From assembly GCA_028868825.1 (NCBI GenBank), contig JAGWTU010000015.1, positions 46,425-110,424 on the forward strand: a DNA stretch of 64,000 nucleotides, read 5' to 3'. Positions 48,831 through 62,609 of the stretch are shown piece by piece. A program made the position numbers and the translations under genes. The first letter of the stretch is position 1; each line of letters starts with the position of its first letter. Source of the DNA: Burkholderiales bacterium. GTDB taxonomy: Bacteria > Pseudomonadota > Gammaproteobacteria > Burkholderiales > Burkholderiaceae_C. The notes below the pieces were generated by a model. The model was not told where the DNA came from. It did not search any database and worked only from the letters and a program-made list of their open reading frames with translations.

Positions 48831-51785
48831 TCAGAAGCTGGCGGTCAGTCGCAGCGAAAGCTGCCGGCCGAGAGCGTCGTAGACGGTGGGATAGGTATTG
48901 CCGTTGCCGAACGGCGCACCGGTCACACCCAGCGGCGGATCCTTGTCGAAGAGATTGCGCACGCCCACGCGCGCCGTCAGGTTCTTCGTGACGTGATAGG
49001 CGGCCGAGAGGTCGAAGTAGTTCATCGCCGGCATGCTCTGCGCCAGCGTGATCGGCGCCGTGTTCGTCGAAAGCAAGGGATTCGAACTCGTCGACTGGTC
49101 CTTCATCTTGTCGACGAAGCGCCAGGTCAACGACAGATCGAGGTTGTACGGCGAGACCCAGGTCACGCGCGCCGTGTGGCGCCATTTGGCCGTCTGCGCG
49201 CCACCCAGACCTTGCGAGGCGCAGGTATTGCCGAACAAGCCGGCGCAATCGTACGAGCCCTCGCCCGGCAACGGCTCGGCGACCCATTTCTCGGTCCAGG
49301 TGCCCAGCAGGCTCATATCGAGCCGCCCTGCCCCGCTCAACTTCAAGCCGTAGTCGATCCCCAGGTCCAGACCGGCGGTCTCGAGCACCGACAGGTTGGC
49401 ATTGGTGGACTTGATATAGGCATCGCCGGTCCACAAGGAGCCGCCGGCGCTGCCACTGCCCGTACTGCGGTGGATCAGCGAGCAATACAGCGGATTGCCC
49501 GAGGACAGGCATTGCGCCAGCGACAGCGTCGGATCGACGGTCGAGATCGCCTGCTTGACCTTGAAATTGAAGTAGTCGAGCGTCAGGCTCAAGTCCCGGA
49601 CGGGCTGCAATACGAGACCGATGGTGTAGCTGTCCGAGGTTTCCGGCTTGAGGTCCGGGTTGCCGCCGTACAGCGCGTTGTACTGCTGCGCCGGGTTGTC
49701 GATGACATGGCCGTATTGCGCCGCCGTGACGCCCGTGTTGGCGCATTGCGCCGCCGTCGCGCCGCTTTCCACGACACCGGTCGTCGGGTCGACGGGACCG
49801 GCACAGGGATCGGCACTGTTGTTGTACAGGCCGATCGACTGCGCGCGGTAGAGGTCGATGACGTCGGGCGCCCGCACCGCGCGCTGGACGCTGCCGCGCA
49901 ACTGGTAGCCCTTGATCACGGTCCAGTCCAGTCCCAGCCCGTAGGTGTTGGTCGTGTTGCCGGTGCTGAACTTCGAATTCCGGTAGCTTCCGGAGAGCGC
50001 GAGATTCTCGGCCGCGGGCAGCTTGTCCAACAGCGGCAACTTGAATTCGCCGAAGAGGTCGCGCACCGAATAGCCGCCGCCGACGCCGATCGTCGGGCCG
50101 CCCTGACCGGCGAGGTCGCCGCTGCTGAATTCCTGGTCGGTGTTCAGCTCCAGAGTCTCGTGCCGGCTCTCGAGACCGAAAGCGAGGCTGGCGCCGGCGC
50201 TCGCCGTCGGCAGCTTGACGCCATACGCGCCGAGATCGACCGAGCCGCTGGCCGTGTAGACGATCTGCGAGGTATAGCCGTTCTGGAACCCCGGCGTCTG
50301 CAGGTAGTCGAGCGCGGCCTGGGTGACGCCGCCCGGTTGCCAGAGGTTGTAGGGCACGCAATTCGGGTCGGTGCCGTCGAGCACCGACGCGCACACCGGC
50401 GCCCCCGTGGTGGGATCGGCGACGACGTTGAGCGCACGCTGCGTCTTCACCGTCGACATGTCGTTCATGTACCGTTCCTGGTAGATGACCTTGCCCACCT
50501 GCGCCGAGGCGTCGTAGCTCCAGGGCCCGATGTCGCCCTTGACGCCGGCGACGGCACGGAACATCGTGTGCCGCAGCTGATCCTGGCGCCCGCCGCCCTC
50601 GATGTTGCGACGCCCGATGTACAGCGGCACCGGCGTGCTGCTGCCCGCCGTCAGGCCCAGCGCCTGTTGCATCGCCGGCGTGATCAGCGGGTTCAAACCG
50701 GTGACCGTGTACGGCGTGCCGAAGAACAGGCCGCTGGGCGCGATCTGGGCGACCGAATAGTCGTCCATGAAATTGAATTCCGCGTAGGCGCGTGCGGCGT
50801 CGCTGATGTCGTAATGGGTGTAGGCCGCCGCCGTATACCGTTCGTCGGGACGCTGGAAATAGTTCAGCGGTCCATAGTTGTACGCCATCGACGATTTGTA
50901 CGGAATGACGTTGCCCGCACTGTCGAGCGAATAGCTGTCGCCCGATTCGCCGTTCATGAAGCGGCCGGGGAAGGTCGTGCTCGATCCGCCGCACGTGTAA
51001 CCCGACCCGGCCAGGCCGAGCGCGCAGGCTGAAAAGTCACGCGCCGCCTGGAGCACGGCGGCCTGCTTGTGGTAGCCGATGAAGACGACGGCGTTGCCCT
51101 TGTTGTCGGCGAAATTCGAACCCATCGTGAGGCTCAGATCGGTGATGCCACCGTCACCGCCGACATTGCCCGGTATCGCGTAATTCTTGGCGTTGAGCGC
51201 GTAATCGGTCTCGCCGTGCTGCTGGTGGTTGTAGACGCTGCGGCTGACGTCGAGCTGCACGCCCTGGAAGCGGTCGTTCATGACGAAATTGACGACGCCG
51301 GCGACGGCATCGGATCCGTACACGGCCGACGCGCCGCCGGTCAGCACTTCGACACGCTTGACCAGCGGTGTCGGAATCTGGTTCAGGTCGGCAGGCACAT
51401 AACCCGGATCGCCCGCGGGCAGGCGCCGGCCGTTGACGAGGACCAGGGTGCGCGAGGGCCCGAGGCCGCGCAGATCGACCGTCGCCGTGCCGGTGGCGCC
51501 ATTCGAGACCTGGGCGCCGAAGCCGGCAAACACCTGGGGCAGGTTGTTGAGCATCTCCTCGACGTTGGTCGTGCCGGCGATCTTCAGCGACTCGGCCGTC
51601 AAGGTCACGATCGGCGACGGTGTGTCGGTGGCGATCTGCTTGATCCGCGAACCGGTGATTTCGATCAATTGAGTCTTGTCCGGCGTTTCCGTCGCCTGCT
51701 GCGCGTAGGCGACGCTACAGCCGACCAGCCATCCGCCGCTCATCGCTGCCAACACGGCACTGCGAATTTGAGTGGGCTTCAACAT
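48831..51785 (-). CDS. TonB-dependent receptor (copy 2)
   Basis: 984 residues from the ATG at 51785, with AAAGGAGAG upstream. Signal peptide (AVLAAMSGGWLVGCSVAYAQ; a Cys lies before the cleavage site), TonB-box-like QLIEITGSRIKQI, plug with VEEMLNNLPQVFAGFGAQVS and RVEVLTGGASAVYGSDAVAG, and barrel ending LRLTASF. Long blocks are identical to copy 1, such as PSRTLVLVNGRRLPAGDP and NLFDKDPPLGVTGAPFGNG, while differences cluster in surface-loop stretches, for instance an added TGVVESG and GSGSAGG. Same strand and same order as copy 1, but each has its own leader and terminator, so they are independently transcribed. Confidence 0.93.
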   Translation of the reverse strand: MLKPTQIRSAVLAAMSGGWLVGCSVAYAQQATETPDKTQLIEITGSRIKQIATDTPSPIVTLTAESLKIAGTTNVEEMLNNLPQVFAGFGAQVSNGATGTATVDLRGLGPSRTLVLVNGRRLPAGDPGYVPADLNQIPTPLVKRVEVLTGGASAVYGSDAVAGVVNFVMNDRFQGVQLDVSRSVYNHQQHGETDYALNAKNYAIPGNVGGDGGITDLSLTMGSNFADNKGNAVVFIGYHKQAAVLQAARDFSACALGLAGSGYTCGGSSTTFPGRFMNGESGDSYSLDSAGNVIPYKSSMAYNYGPLNYFQRPDERYTAAAYTHYDISDAARAYAEFNFMDDYSVAQIAPSGLFFGTPYTVTGLNPLITPAMQQALGLTAGSSTPVPLYIGRRNIEGGGRQDQLRHTMFRAVAGVKGDIGPWSYDASAQVGKVIYQERYMNDMSTVKTQRALNVVADPTTGAPVCASVLDGTDPNCVPYNLWQPGGVTQAALDYLQTPGFQNGYTSQIVYTASGSVDLGAYGVKLPTASAGASLAFGLESRHETLELNTDQEFSSGDLAGQGGPTIGVGGGYSVRDLFGEFKLPLLDKLPAAENLALSGSYRNSKFSTGNTTNTYGLGLDWTVIKGYQLRGSVQRAVRAPDVIDLYRAQSIGLYNNSADPCAGPVDPTTGVVESGATAAQCANTGVTAAQYGHVIDNPAQQYNALYGGNPDLKPETSDSYTIGLVLQPVRDLSLTLDYFNFKVKQAISTVDPTLSLAQCLSSGNPLYCSLIHRSTGSGSAGGSLWTGDAYIKSTNANLSVLETAGLDLGIDYGLKLSGAGRLDMSLLGTWTEKWVAEPLPGEGSYDCAGLFGNTCASQGLGGAQTAKWRHTARVTWVSPYNLDLSLTWRFVDKMKDQSTSSNPLLSTNTAPITLAQSMPAMNYFDLSAAYHVTKNLTARVGVRNLFDKDPPLGVTGAPFGNGNTYPTVYDALGRQLSLRLTASF

Positions 51786-52209
51786 CGTCAACTCTCCTTT
51801 GGCTCAGGTTGGGTGGGCTCGTTGCTGCGGCGCACATCCACCAAGGCGGTTGCAACTTAATTGCCGCACCACGAAGTACTGTGAGCCCAGTGTGAACCCA
51901 ATTGCCCTTAGGAGGTATTCGGGTAAACGAAAAAACACTGACCACACCCCCGAATTGAGATTTATATGCTGCCGAATCAATGGTTTACGTAAACCACACG
52001 CCGCTATCGGAATGCCAATGAATTGGACTTTGTTGTCATCAAACAACATGGAATTCCCATGTTATTGAAAGTCAATAAATCGACTAAGGTCTATCTGAGT
52101 CTTGAATTGAAACAACAAATCAATTCGAAAGATTTGGATGCTTCGGCCTGCGATCGACCAGGCTCATGAAGCCGTTGCCGGGCTGTCGCCGGCGCCATCG
52201 GCAGCGGAC
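51786..52209. other. AT-rich leader of TonB-dependent receptor copy 2 with operator-like palindromes
   Basis: No gene seen in this 424-bp gap, whose stretch 51870-52130 is far richer in A+T than the rest of the window. TGGTTTACGTAAACCA (51981-51996) is a perfect 16-bp palindrome of LacI/GalR-operator type. A second dyad, aacatgg/ccatgtt, spans 52045-52063, and tgttg/caaca lies at 52031-52048. Both main dyads are upstream of the receptor; a regulator gene is not nearby. Confidence 0.6.
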
Positions 52210-54096
<1,887 letters not shown>

Positions 54097-54097
54097 C

Positions 54098-55546
54098 TCA
54101 GGCTTTCTGCACCCGGTTGCGACGGCGGCGCAGCGCGCGCGCGCCGGCGCGCGGGTCGAAGGCGTCGCGCACGCCGTCGGCGAAGAGGTTGGCCGCCAGC
54201 ACCATCGTCACCATGAAGACGAAGGCCGATGCGAACGACCACCAGACGACCGGCTCGCGGCTCATCTCGTTGCGCGCCATGTTGATCATGCCGCCGAAGC
54301 TGTTCATCGACGGGTCGACGCCGACGCCCACGTACGACAGCACGGCCTCGTAGAGGATGAGCGAGGAGAAGTCGAGCACGGTGACGATGAGCATCAGGTG
54401 CGCGACGTTGGGGAAGATATGGCGGCGCATGATGCGCGCGTCGCTGACGCCGAAGGCCGTCGCGGCCTGCACGTAATCGAGTTCGCGCAGCTTCAGCGTC
54501 TCGCCGCGCAGCAACCGGCACAGGCCGGCCCAGCCGGTGAGCCCGAGCACCGTGCACAGCAAGAAGAGCTTGAGGTCGGCGCGCTCGGCGCCGGTCTGGA
54601 AGAGGTCCGGGTTCTTGTCGAGGAAGACCTGCACCATCAGCACGCAGGCGGCGATCAGCAGCACGTTGGGCACCGACGACAGCACGGTGTAGAGGTACTG
54701 GATGAGTTCGTCGACCCAGCCCCTGAAGTAGCCGGCGAGGATGCCCAGCGTCACCGCCAGCGGCAGCGTCGCCACCGTCGCGAGCGAGCCGATGACGAAG
54801 GCCGTGCGGATGCTCTTCAGCGACTGGTAGAGCACGTCGTTGCCGGTCGTGTCGGTGCCCAGTACATGGTAGGGCCCGGCGAGCATCGCCACCGGGCCGG
54901 CGAGCAGCGCGAGCACCGCCAGCGTCGCCAGCGCCACCGGCCAGGGCACGGCCGTGTCGCCGCGCCGGATGCGCTGCCAGGTGTCGCGCAACGTCGAGCC
55001 CGTGCCGCGCGCGATGGCGGCGACCAGCGCGAGACCGAGCGCGAGCGCGCCCGCAGCGCCCAGCAGCAGGCCGATGCCGATGCGACGCGCGATGTCGCCG
55101 GCCCATTGATGTTCGGGATCGTCGAGATGGCGCCCGCCGTATTGCAGCCGCGGTGCGACGCGACGCACCTCGCCGCCGACGACGACCGATTCCTTGCCGA
55201 AGGCGAGATAGGCCAGCGGCCGCGAATAACTCGATTCGCGCGCTTCGATCAGGCGCGAGAGCGCGGCGTCGAGCAGCGAGCGCGTGCGCGAATCGTAGGC
55301 CCGTGCCTCGTTGGCCAAGCCCGGCACCGGCGGCAGCAGCGGCCGGTAATGGAGGCTGTCGACGAGCGCGACCGCCAGGCACAACGCCAGCACCAGCGAA
55401 GACGCCAGCGCCGCCGGGTCGCGGAACACGCGGCCCCAGTTGGCCGCCAATTGCGGCCGGCGCAGCACCATCACGATATAGCCGGCGAGCGCCGCGGCGA
55501 GCAGCCAGGTCGAGGCGTCGGTCCACAGGAGTACGAATTTCGGCAT
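54098..55546 (-). CDS. Peptide ABC transporter permease (YejE/OppC-like)
   Basis: 482 residues from the ATG at 55546 (MPKFVLLWTDASTWLLAAAL), longer than E. coli YejE (341): it has extra N-terminal membrane segments and a periplasmic stretch (NEARAYDSRTRSLLDAALS, about residues 75-150). The ABC permease core has GTDTTGNDVLYQSLKSIRTA, LPLAVTLGILAGYFRGWVDE and the EAA loop YVQAATAFGVSDARIMRRHI near residue 370. Starts 11 bases after YejB-like stop; stops one base before the ATPase start. Confidence 0.88.
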   Translation of the reverse strand: MPKFVLLWTDASTWLLAAALAGYIVMVLRRPQLAANWGRVFRDPAALASSLVLALCLAVALVDSLHYRPLLPPVPGLANEARAYDSRTRSLLDAALSRLIEARESSYSRPLAYLAFGKESVVVGGEVRRVAPRLQYGGRHLDDPEHQWAGDIARRIGIGLLLGAAGALALGLALVAAIARGTGSTLRDTWQRIRRGDTAVPWPVALATLAVLALLAGPVAMLAGPYHVLGTDTTGNDVLYQSLKSIRTAFVIGSLATVATLPLAVTLGILAGYFRGWVDELIQYLYTVLSSVPNVLLIAACVLMVQVFLDKNPDLFQTGAERADLKLFLLCTVLGLTGWAGLCRLLRGETLKLRELDYVQAATAFGVSDARIMRRHIFPNVAHLMLIVTVLDFSSLILYEAVLSYVGVGVDPSMNSFGGMINMARNEMSREPVVWWSFASAFVFMVTMVLAANLFADGVRDAFDPRAGARALRRRRNRVQKA

Positions 55547-55557
55547 CCCGGTCCCCG

Positions 55558-56541
55558 TCAGCCCAGCCGCACGCGGGGGTCGACCCAGGTGTAGACGACA
55601 TCGATCAGCATGTAGGTCGCGATATAGAGCAGTGAACCGACGAACACCATCGTGCGCACGATGGCGAAGTCCTGCTTGCCGATGGCCTCGATGACATAGG
55701 CACCGAGCCCGGGCAGGCCGAAGAAGCTCTCGAACACGAGGCTGCCGAGAAAGACATACGGCAGATAGCTGCCGGCGCTGGTGACGATGGGGATCAGCGC
55801 GTTGCGCAGCACATGGCCGTAGAGCACGGCCGTCTCCGACAGGCCCTTGGCGCGCGCCGTGCGCACGTAATCCTTGCCCGTCTCCTCGAGGAACATCGCG
55901 CGGTACAGCCGCGCCTCGGTGCCCAGGCGCGACAGCAGCGAGAGCAGTATCGGCATCGCCAGGAACTGGATCGCGTCCAGCCCCGGCGCGTAGCCCGAGA
56001 TCGGCGCCAGCCGCAACACGCGCGAAAACAGGAACTGGCCGACGATGATGTAGAACAGGCTCGAGATCGAGAGCATCACGACGCAGGCGACGACGCCCCA
56101 GAAATCGAGCGCGGAATTGCGGAACATCAGCAGCAGCAAGGCGAACGCGGTGCTCGCGATCACCTGCAGGATGAATAGCGGCAGCGCCATCTGCAGGCTG
56201 ACCCCCATGCGCGTGGCGACTTCGTGGCCGATGTCGCCGCCGCTGGCCGAATCGGCGCGGCCGAAGCGCAGCGCGAACAGCGAGACCGAACGGTCCCAGA
56301 AGATCGTGTCGGTGATCTGTTCGCTGCCCTCGCGCGCCTGGTTGACGAACAGCGGCTTGTCGTAGCCGCGCTCGACCTTCCATTTCTGGATCGCGTCCTG
56401 GCTCACGCGCTTGCCGCCGAGGTTCAGCCGCGCCATGTCGTCGGGCGTGTTGACGGTGAAGAACAGCACGAAGGTGATCAGGTTCACGCCCAGCAGCACG
56501 AGGATGGCGTAGAACGAGCGGCGCAGCAGGTAATTCAGCAT
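55558..56541 (-). CDS. Peptide ABC transporter permease (YejB/OppB-like)
   Basis: 327 residues with six membrane helices. LRRSFYAILVLLGVNLITFV opens it as in OppB; the EAA loop is TGKDYVRTARAKGLSETAVL near residue 235, followed by HVLRNALIPIVTSAGSYLPY and LVFESFFGLPGLGAYVIEAI. An insertion typical of YejB-type permeases (KVERGYDKPLFVNQAREG) follows the first helix. 15 bp after the binding-protein stop. Confidence 0.92.
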   Translation of the reverse strand: MLNYLLRRSFYAILVLLGVNLITFVLFFTVNTPDDMARLNLGGKRVSQDAIQKWKVERGYDKPLFVNQAREGSEQITDTIFWDRSVSLFALRFGRADSASGGDIGHEVATRMGVSLQMALPLFILQVIASTAFALLLLMFRNSALDFWGVVACVVMLSISSLFYIIVGQFLFSRVLRLAPISGYAPGLDAIQFLAMPILLSLLSRLGTEARLYRAMFLEETGKDYVRTARAKGLSETAVLYGHVLRNALIPIVTSAGSYLPYVFLGSLVFESFFGLPGLGAYVIEAIGKQDFAIVRTMVFVGSLLYIATYMLIDVVYTWVDPRVRLG

Positions 56542-56556
56542 CGCATCGGGTCTCCG

Positions 56557-58833
56557 TCAATCCGCGGCGCCGTCGCCGGCGAGCACCTCGCCGCGCGCGT
56601 TGGTGCGCTCGCGCCGCTGCAGCGTGCGCCGCGCCGTCCACAGCAGCGCCAGCAGCGCCGCCGCGATCAGCGTCAGCGGCCACCACACCGGCCGGTTCCA
56701 GGCCGCCTGCGCGGCGACGCGGTCGGCGGTATCCAGGCGCAGGTAGCGCGCCTCGTCGCGGATCAGGATCGCCGACTTGGTGTTGTGCACCCAGCGCTGC
56801 ACGGCCACCGACGAATACGGGAAGAAGCCCATCGTCCACGGCGCGTCGCGCTGGACGATCGCCACCAGTTCGTCGATCAGATGCTGCTTCTCGGGCCCGT
56901 TGTCGAGCGACTTCATGCGCTCGAACAGGCGGTCGAATTCGGGGTTCGAATAGTTCGAGGTGTTCTCGCCGTCGTATTTCGTCTTGCCGGCCGAGGTCGT
57001 CAGCAGGTAGAGGAAGTTCTCGGCGTCCGGGTAGTCGGCGTTCCAGCCGAGCCAGAACACCTGGTACTTGCCCTTGCGGACCTTGTCCTGGAACTGGTTG
57101 TTGTCGGTGGCGCGCACCTCGAGCTGGATGTCGATCTTCGCGAACTGGCGCACCACCCAGTCGATCTCGGTCTTGAACTCGGGCGTCGCGGCGGCGTAGA
57201 AATCGTAGTTCAGCACCAGCGGCTTGCCGGTGACGGCGTCGCGGCCCTCGGGATAACCGGCCTCGGCGAGCAGCCGCTTGGCGTCGGCGATCGGCCGCCG
57301 CACGGCGTGGCCGTCGACCCAGCGGTGGGTGATCGGGTCGACGCCCTCGGGCGTGCCCTCGCGCGAGCCGTAGATGCCCGGCGGCAGCGGGCTCATCGCC
57401 GCGACGCCGGCCTTCTGCGGGAAGACCTTCGAATACTCCTCCCAGTCGATCGCGATCGAGATCGCCTGGCGCAGCTTGCGATGCCGCTCCTTCGTCACCG
57501 GGTCGTCGGTGTCGCCGATCACCGGGTCGAGCATGTTGAAGGCGATGAAATAGCTGTTGACGTCGACGCTGCGGTCGAGCCGGAAACCCTTGTCGAGGTA
57601 ATTGCGCCGCACCTCCTCGCTGTCCTGCATCTCGACGCGGTAGGGCATGCCGGTGTCGTTGCGGTCGAGCACCTCGTTGTCGTAATAGCCCTGGCGGAAC
57701 TTGGCCTGGCGCGGCACCTTCTCGCGCTCGACGACGATCACGATGTCGTCGATGAAGGGCATGCGCTTGCCGCAATCGGCCAGCAGGCCGGCCTCGCGGT
57801 CGCCCGGCGCGCCCTCGCAGGGATAGGGCTCGCCACGGTAGTTCGGGTTGCGCGTCAGGCGGTGATACCGGTCGCGCACGTATTCGGCCATCATGTAGGG
57901 GCCGGTGCCGATGGGCCAGGTGTCGGCGCTGAGCCCGCGCTCGGCCATGCCGGGCTGGGCGTAGAAGGCGTCCTGCTCCCACGGCACCGGAGCCATGAAG
58001 GTCATCTGCATCCAGTAATCCCATTGCGGGTACTTGCCCTTGATGCGGATGCGCAGCAGGTATTTGCTCGGCGCGCTCGCGCCCGCCAGCGGCCATTGCC
58101 GGAAATCGAGGAAGGGCTTGTCGAGGCTCGATTTGTCGATGCCGGCCTGCAGCTTGGCGTCCTCGAGTTTGACCATCGCGCCGTACTCGGCCAGACCGAC
58201 GACGTATTGCGCGAAGGTGCTGAAGATAGGCGTCGTGATGCGCGTCGTCGCCTGGCGCTTCAAGGCATAGACGTAATCCTCGGCCACCAGTTCGCGCGTG
58301 CCCTGGTGCTCGAAATCGAAGGGCGTGCGCCGGGCGCCGAGTTCACCCGGCCGCATGTGGTGGTAGTAGTAACGACCGGCCTCGTCCTTGGCGAACGCCG
58401 GGTGCGGCTGGTAGAGGATGCCGGGCTTGATCGGCACGTCGTAGACGCTCTCGGCGATGGCCTCGGGCGGTGCGTCGGCGGGCAGCGGCCGGCCCGCGGC
58501 ATCCAGATAATGCGGCTTGACGACTGCGGCCGCCGACTTCGGCACGAGCTGGTAGGGCCGCTTCAGGTAGTCGTAGCCGTATGGCGGCTCGTAGATCGAA
58601 TAGGTGAACGGGGTCTCGTTGCTCCAGTACGAGGCCGTCGAATCGAGATGCCGGGGCGAGGCTTCCTGCGTCGTCGTGTAGAGCGTGTTCGCCGCCGCGG
58701 CGCCATGCGGCCAGGGGTTGTTGTCGCAGCCCGTCGCCAGGCAGACGAAGGCGGCGACCGCAGCCAGACCGCCCGCGCGCAGGGCCCTCACGCTCCGTCC
58801 GAATGCACTGCCAGCACCGCTCGTTCCGCCCAT
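56557..58833 (-). CDS. Peptide ABC transporter substrate-binding lipoprotein with C-terminal membrane anchor
   Basis: 758 residues from the ATG at 58833. N-terminal lipobox (AAVAAFVCLATGC, lipidated Cys near residue 38), then a family-5 solute-binding domain: TGPYMMAEYVRDRYHRLTRN, RHRKLRQAISIAIDWEEYSK, DAKRLLAEAGYPEGRDAVTG and VFWLGWNADYPDAENFLYLL. The C terminus has a membrane segment (WWPLTLIAAALLALLWTARR, about residues 715-735) and a charged cytoplasmic-like tail, unusual for a binding protein. First gene of the operon with the YejB-, YejE- and YejF-like genes. Confidence 0.88.
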   Translation of the reverse strand: MGGTSGAGSAFGRSVRALRAGGLAAVAAFVCLATGCDNNPWPHGAAAANTLYTTTQEASPRHLDSTASYWSNETPFTYSIYEPPYGYDYLKRPYQLVPKSAAAVVKPHYLDAAGRPLPADAPPEAIAESVYDVPIKPGILYQPHPAFAKDEAGRYYYHHMRPGELGARRTPFDFEHQGTRELVAEDYVYALKRQATTRITTPIFSTFAQYVVGLAEYGAMVKLEDAKLQAGIDKSSLDKPFLDFRQWPLAGASAPSKYLLRIRIKGKYPQWDYWMQMTFMAPVPWEQDAFYAQPGMAERGLSADTWPIGTGPYMMAEYVRDRYHRLTRNPNYRGEPYPCEGAPGDREAGLLADCGKRMPFIDDIVIVVEREKVPRQAKFRQGYYDNEVLDRNDTGMPYRVEMQDSEEVRRNYLDKGFRLDRSVDVNSYFIAFNMLDPVIGDTDDPVTKERHRKLRQAISIAIDWEEYSKVFPQKAGVAAMSPLPPGIYGSREGTPEGVDPITHRWVDGHAVRRPIADAKRLLAEAGYPEGRDAVTGKPLVLNYDFYAAATPEFKTEIDWVVRQFAKIDIQLEVRATDNNQFQDKVRKGKYQVFWLGWNADYPDAENFLYLLTTSAGKTKYDGENTSNYSNPEFDRLFERMKSLDNGPEKQHLIDELVAIVQRDAPWTMGFFPYSSVAVQRWVHNTKSAILIRDEARYLRLDTADRVAAQAAWNRPVWWPLTLIAAALLALLWTARRTLQRRERTNARGEVLAGDGAAD

Positions 58834-58986
58834 GCGGTCTCCCGATTCCGGGCCGCTCACCGCGGGATCACCGGGCCGTGCAGCCGACAAAACGACCCGC
58901 CCCCGGTGGCCGCGGCTGTTGGCCCGGCATCGTCGAAGGCGAAGCGGCGCATTGTATAGACATATCGACCGCGGCCGCGAGACGCG

Positions 58987-59886
58987 TCACCAGCCGATCA
59001 GCACGTCGCGCCCCTGCACGACGAGATCGACCTTCGCGCCCACCGGCAGCGTCACCTTGGGCTGCACATGGCCGAACGGCAGACCCGTGAGCAGCGGCGT
59101 GCTGCAGACGCTGCGCAGATGCGCGATGGCCGTGCCCAGGCCGTAGCCGCGGTCCAGCGGCACCGGCTTCCAGGCGTTGAAATGGCCGAGCAGCACGGCC
59201 TTCTGGCGTTCGAGCACGCCCGCCTGGTGCAGCTGCAGCAGCATGCGCTCGACGCGGTAGGGATGCTCGTTGACGTCCTCGACGAAGAGGATCCCGCCCT
59301 TGATCGCCGGCCAATGCGGCGTGCCGAGCAGCGAGCCGAGCAGCGCCAGGTTGCCGCCCCAGAGGCGGCCGCGCGCCTGCAGGCCGTCGAAGCCGGTCTC
59401 GGTGCGAAAACCCACCGCTTCGAGCTCGCCGCCCATCGCCTCGACGAAGCAGTCGCGCGTGACCTCGTCGACACCGCCGTCCTCGTCGCGGCGGCTGAAG
59501 TCGTCGAGCGCCATCGGCCCGGCCCAGCTCGGCTGGCCGCCATGCGCGAGCAGGCCCATCTGCAGCGCCGTGAGGTCGCTGTAGCCGACCCAGCGCGTGC
59601 CGCGCTCGACGCTGCGGCCGATGCGCTTCCAGTCGATGCGGTCGAGCAGCCGCGTCAGGCCATAGCCGCCGCGCGTGGCCATCGCGATCGACGGCGCGGC
59701 GTCGGCGACGCGGTGCAGCGCCCCGAGCCGGACCTCGTCGTCGCCGCCGAAGCGCTGGCTGCGCGCGAGCGCGACTTCGTCGAGCGTGACGTCGAAGCCG
59801 AGTCCGCGCAGCCGCCTGGCTGCCAGTCGCAGCGCGGGCGGTCGGCCGACGACGCCGGCCGGCGTGTAGAGGGTCAATGAGGTCAT
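58987..59886 (-). CDS. ldcA: LD-carboxypeptidase (LdcA/MccF family)
   Basis: Removes the terminal D-Ala from cytoplasmic tetrapeptides during murein recycling. 299 residues. The catalytic Ser lies in [20 protein letters not shown], preceded by [19 protein letters not shown]; the Glu is in [19 protein letters not shown] and the His in [19 protein letters not shown]. The start at 59886 leaves 11 bp to tadA, its upstream partner. Confidence 0.92.
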   Translation of the reverse strand: MTSLTLYTPAGVVGRPPALRLAARRLRGLGFDVTLDEVALARSQRFGGDDEVRLGALHRVADAAPSIAMATRGGYGLTRLLDRIDWKRIGRSVERGTRWVGYSDLTALQMGLLAHGGQPSWAGPMALDDFSRRDEDGGVDEVTRDCFVEAMGGELEAVGFRTETGFDGLQARGRLWGGNLALLGSLLGTPHWPAIKGGILFVEDVNEHPYRVERMLLQLHQAGVLERQKAVLLGHFNAWKPVPLDRGYGLGTAIAHLRSVCSTPLLTGLPFGHVQPKVTLPVGAKVDLVVQGRDVLIGW

Positions 59887-59897
59887 GGGATGCAGGC

Positions 59898-62584
<2,687 letters not shown>

Positions 62585-62609
62585 GCGGGGCGCTGCGCCG
62601 GATACCGCG

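Noticed and set aside
48583..51032. Very long open frames on both strands across TonB-dependent receptor copy 2 (about 800 codons each)
   Set aside because: They are readings of the receptor gene in other frames; composition is Arg/Ala-rich and shows no family motif, while the receptor frame is complete with signal peptide and terminal Phe.
54098..58096. A single 1332-codon frame spanning two permeases and the binding protein
   Set aside because: Only the part from 55546 reads as a permease; the upstream portion is an out-of-frame reading of the YejB-like and binding-protein genes.
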